Below are positions 3,845 to 6,069 of a stretch of DNA of 6,069 bases, piece after piece. The first letter of the stretch is position 1. Each line of letters opens with the position of its first letter. The notes under the pieces are model-generated. The model searched no databases, had not been told where the DNA came from, and was given only the letters and a program-made list of their open reading frames with translations. Position numbers and translations under genes: made by a program. The stretch is from contig JBEKWN010000178.1 of NCBI GenBank assembly GCA_049513055.1, positions 1 through 6,069 on the forward strand, read 5' to 3'. The stretch is from UBA1163 sp049513055. GTDB lineage: Bacteria; Desulfobacterota; BSN033; UBA1163.

Positions 3845-5821
3845 ATGAAAAATTCCATTTCTATTATCTCTTGTTTAACCCTGTCCATTTTGATCCCCTT
3901 CTCTCTCCTGGCACAGGAAAAGGAAGTCACTCTCGAGGAGGTGGTGGTCACTGCCACCCGGGACACAGAAGAAATTAGAAAGATCCCTGCTTCTGTGACC
4001 GTTATTACCAAGGAGGAGATTGAACATTCCAATGCTCAAACCACCGTTGACCTGCTGAGGGATAAAGCTGGGGTTGTCGTCAGTGACTATTATGGAACTG
4101 GGAAGAACGCATCGGTGGACATCAGAGGTTTTGGTGAGACGGGTTTGCTTAACACTCTTGTCTTAGTGGATGGTAGAAGGGTCAATGAAATCGATCTCAG
4201 CGGAGTTGATTGGACGCAGATCCCTCTTGATCAGGTGGAGCGGATTGAGATCGTCCGGGGCTCTGGAAGTGTCCTCTATGGAGACAATGCTGTTGGAGGT
4301 GTGATTAATATCATTACGAAGAAACCTGAAAAACCTTTTTCTGCGAATGCAGAAGTGGTGGGTGGGAGCTACGGGTACAACAAAGAAAGTGCCTCGGTCA
4401 GTGGAAAATGGGGTCCCCTGTCAGCCATCCTGAATGCCAGTCACAACTCCACAGAGGGATATCGTGAGAATGGATTTCTAAGAGCCGAAGATGTGGGAGG
4501 AAAATTAATTTATGATATGAACGAAAACCTTAGTTTCTACTTCAATGGGAGTTTCCATCACGATGACACAGGGTTGCCTGGAGGACTTCCTAAAGATATT
4601 TATATATCGCATCCTCGGGCCACCCTTGCTCCTGACGATCACGCCCTGACAGACGACGGATATGGTGATTTAGGCGTCAAAGCCAAACTATGGAATCTTG
4701 GCCGAATCGAGGCGGACCTCTCCTACCGACACCGGGAGGTGGACGATTTCTTCGTATCCTACTCTTTTAAAGACCAAAGATATATAAGTACCTGGGGATT
4801 TACCCCAAAATACATTCTCGAAAAGAGCTTATGGAACTTTCGGAATAAACTCATTCTCGGGTTCGATTTTTATAATTCGGATTCTACGGTCGATTCGCAA
4901 ACGGTCTTTTTCGGCCTGACTTTTTTGAATCGGGTGGAAGTTACAAAACAGTCAATAGGCGCTTATGTCTTAGATGAGTTTTCGATTCTGGACAATCTGA
5001 TTCTGTCATTGGGTTACCGCCACGAATGGGTAACTTACGACCTTTTTCAGGAGACGCCAAGAGCGAAAGATAAGACAAGAGATAATGAACCTGCTTACAG
5101 CCTCTCCATCAACTATCTGTTTGATAAAAAATCGTCCGCCTTTTTTAGTTTCAAGCGGAGTTTCAGATTCCCTGTCTCTGACGAATTGATTCAGTACTTC
5201 CCCACATTTCAGGTAAACCCCATGATGAAACCCCAGACTGGATATCATTATGAAGCAGGAATTCGCCATGCGTTTACCGAGCAGATTGAAGCCAACCTAA
5301 CGGTCTTCTGGATTGATCTTCATGACGAGATATTTTACAACCCCGAAACATTCTCCAATGAGAACTTTCCGAAAACCCGCCGCCAGGGGGTAGAAGTCGG
5401 AGCAAAGGTGAAACCGTATCCATGGCTTTCGTGCTGGGCAAACTATACTTATATCAGACCCATTCTTCTGGAAGCTCCCTTTTTAGGAAATGATATTCCT
5501 GGAGTACCGAGGCATAAAGGTTCCTTGGGCGTGGATATTGATTTTGGTAAAGGATTTCTATTAAATACCAAGGCCAATATCGTTGGATCCCGGCATCTTA
5601 TTAGCGACTGGGGTAACCAATTTGGTCGATTGGATGGATATTATACACTTGATGCAAAGCTCTCTTACTCTTGGAAAGGATTGAAGGCCTTTGCGGGAGT
5701 GAACAATCTTACCAATCAAAAGTATGCAGAATTTGCGGTCACCAATGCTGCCGGGACGAGTCAACTCTTTTATCCATCACCAGGGCGGAATTTTCTTGTA
5801 GGGGTCTCTTATACTTTTTGA
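3845..5821 (+). CDS. btuB: TonB-dependent outer-membrane receptor, probable cobalamin transporter BtuB
   Basis: ATG 3845 has a very strong AGGGGGAGG (3831-3839) five bases upstream. The 658-residue product starts with a signal peptide (residues 1-23, cleavage after LLA), then a TonB box (EEVVVTATR, 31-39) and a plug domain at about 47-160: IPASVTVITKEEIE, DIRGFGETG, VLVDGRRVNEID, ERIEIVRGSGSVLYGDNAVG and GVINIITKK. The rest is a 22-strand-type beta barrel, with the C-terminal TonB-receptor pattern (NNLTNQKYAEF, then PSPGRNFLVGVSYTF) ending in the phenylalanine used for BamA recognition. It is somewhat longer than E. coli BtuB (614). It should import a corrinoid across the outer membrane using TonB-ExbB-ExbD energy. 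The fold alone does not fix the substrate, since siderophore receptors look alike; the cobalamin riboswitch directly upstream is the main reason for the B12 call. No BtuCDF or TonB gene lies inside the window. Confidence 0.9.
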   Translation: MKNSISIISCLTLSILIPFSLLAQEKEVTLEEVVVTATRDTEEIRKIPASVTVITKEEIEHSNAQTTVDLLRDKAGVVVSDYYGTGKNASVDIRGFGETGLLNTLVLVDGRRVNEIDLSGVDWTQIPLDQVERIEIVRGSGSVLYGDNAVGGVINIITKKPEKPFSANAEVVGGSYGYNKESASVSGKWGPLSAILNASHNSTEGYRENGFLRAEDVGGKLIYDMNENLSFYFNGSFHHDDTGLPGGLPKDIYISHPRATLAPDDHALTDDGYGDLGVKAKLWNLGRIEADLSYRHREVDDFFVSYSFKDQRYISTWGFTPKYILEKSLWNFRNKLILGFDFYNSDSTVDSQTVFFGLTFLNRVEVTKQSIGAYVLDEFSILDNLILSLGYRHEWVTYDLFQETPRAKDKTRDNEPAYSLSINYLFDKKSSAFFSFKRSFRFPVSDELIQYFPTFQVNPMMKPQTGYHYEAGIRHAFTEQIEANLTVFWIDLHDEIFYNPETFSNENFPKTRRQGVEVGAKVKPYPWLSCWANYTYIRPILLEAPFLGNDIPGVPRHKGSLGVDIDFGKGFLLNTKANIVGSRHLISDWGNQFGRLDGYYTLDAKLSYSWKGLKAFAGVNNLTNQKYAEFAVTNAAGTSQLFYPSPGRNFLVGVSYTF

Positions 5822-6069
5822 GATCCCGCTTTTAAAGAAGGAGGGGCAGTGGCCCCCAAAAAGAAAAAGTGATGTCTTTCTTTATTGCATGTTTCTACCA
5901 GTAATCGTTTACCTCAAGGGTTGCCTTAGAGCGAAGACTTGTAGGTGGAAGTCTCATTCTTTTTCCATCACATCCAGTTATTCGTAAGCTATTTTGGCTC
6001 TCCATCGGTATCGACTGAGAACTTGCGAATCCAAAACAACTCAGAAGACTTAGACTTCTTTGGACACGG
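5822..6069. other. Region after btuB: strong Shine-Dalgarno with seven-codon ORF, otherwise unresolved
   Basis: A near-perfect Shine-Dalgarno AAGGAGG (5838-5844) precedes GTG 5849, but that frame encodes only seven residues (MAPKKKK) before TGA 5870-5872. An ATG overlaps this stop (TGATG, 5870-5874) and opens ten codons. A 5-bp GC hairpin GGGGC-AGTG-GCCCC (5843-5856) spans the site and would hide the start; it lacks a T-run on the plus strand. At the right edge, a minus-strand frame from 6069 to TAG 5991-5989 could be the end of a gene entering from outside (KKSKSSELFWIRKF, then VDTDGEPK), but other frames are open too and none is convincing. No clear terminator for btuB is seen. Confidence 0.4.

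Noticed and set aside
3845..3874. Lipobox-like IISC at residues 7-10 of the TonB receptor
   Set aside because: The hydrophobic stretch before C10 is too short, and a better standard signal peptidase site follows at residue 23; TonB receptors are not normally lipoproteins.
3784..3978. Plus-strand 64-codon ORF overlapping the start of btuB
   Set aside because: It is in another frame than the receptor, begins inside the terminator T-run and has glycine and histidine-rich low-complexity sequence.
5843..5890. Terminator for btuB from the GGGGC/GCCCC hairpin or the AAAGA/TCTTT repeat
   Set aside because: The first stem is followed by A residues instead of T on the plus strand, and the second is AT-only with bulges; neither is a convincing intrinsic terminator.
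5895..6068. Minus-strand frame of about 57 codons at the right edge
   Set aside because: Its first half is serine and leucine-rich as in shadow frames, another minus-strand frame (5989-6069) looks more protein-like there, and a plus-strand frame is also open; coding cannot be decided.
1..6069. CRISPR array, tRNA, rRNA or intact insertion sequence
   Set aside because: No regularly spaced direct repeats, tRNA-like cloverleaf, rRNA segment or transposase motif was found on either strand by reading.

Overview
The window looks like part of a Gram-negative bacterial chromosome with moderate, slightly AT-leaning base composition. The Gram-negative call is firm: there is a TonB-dependent outer-membrane receptor with signal peptide, TonB box, plug and terminal phenylalanine, and a second predicted exported protein. 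The small hypothetical proteins resemble ones I associate with Desulfobacterota or Nitrospirota-type genomes, but that placement is recollection and inference, not a search result.

Left part (1-2814): a row of short plus-strand genes. It opens with a possible gene tail (1-114) and a small hypothetical ORF with an unclear start (259-519). A tight cluster follows: a 55-aa protein (549-716), a 186-aa protein with three helix-turn-helix-like segments (734-1294), a truncated second copy of the 55-aa gene (1295-1372), a 39-aa very basic ORF (1384-1503), an exported protein resembling the surface-adhesin E family (1509-1991), a 96-aa GntR-type DNA-binding protein (1988-2278) and a 165-aa protein of unknown function (2317-2814). 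Gaps are short, the exported protein and the GntR gene share an ATGA junction, and no terminator was seen inside. The cluster is probably co-transcribed, but its function is unknown. The flanking full and truncated copies of the 55-aa gene suggest duplication or insertion around the helix-turn-helix gene.

Middle (2815-3456): about 640 bases without an intact gene. It holds an imperfect inverted repeat (2967-3034), a GC-richer island with several nested inverted repeats that could be a structured RNA or an element remnant (3066-3207), and a minus-strand ORF (3268-3447) that looks like the 3' end of a lost gene.

Right part (3457-5821): a complete vitamin B12-controlled transcription unit. A sigma70-like promoter is followed by a cobalamin riboswitch with a 10-bp closing stem, a strong intrinsic terminator with a candidate antiterminator, and then a BtuB-like TonB-dependent receptor. 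The expected behaviour is that corrinoid binding favours termination, so the receptor is made when corrinoid is scarce. The last 248 bases hold a strong Shine-Dalgarno sequence leading only into a seven-codon ORF, plus an unresolved end.
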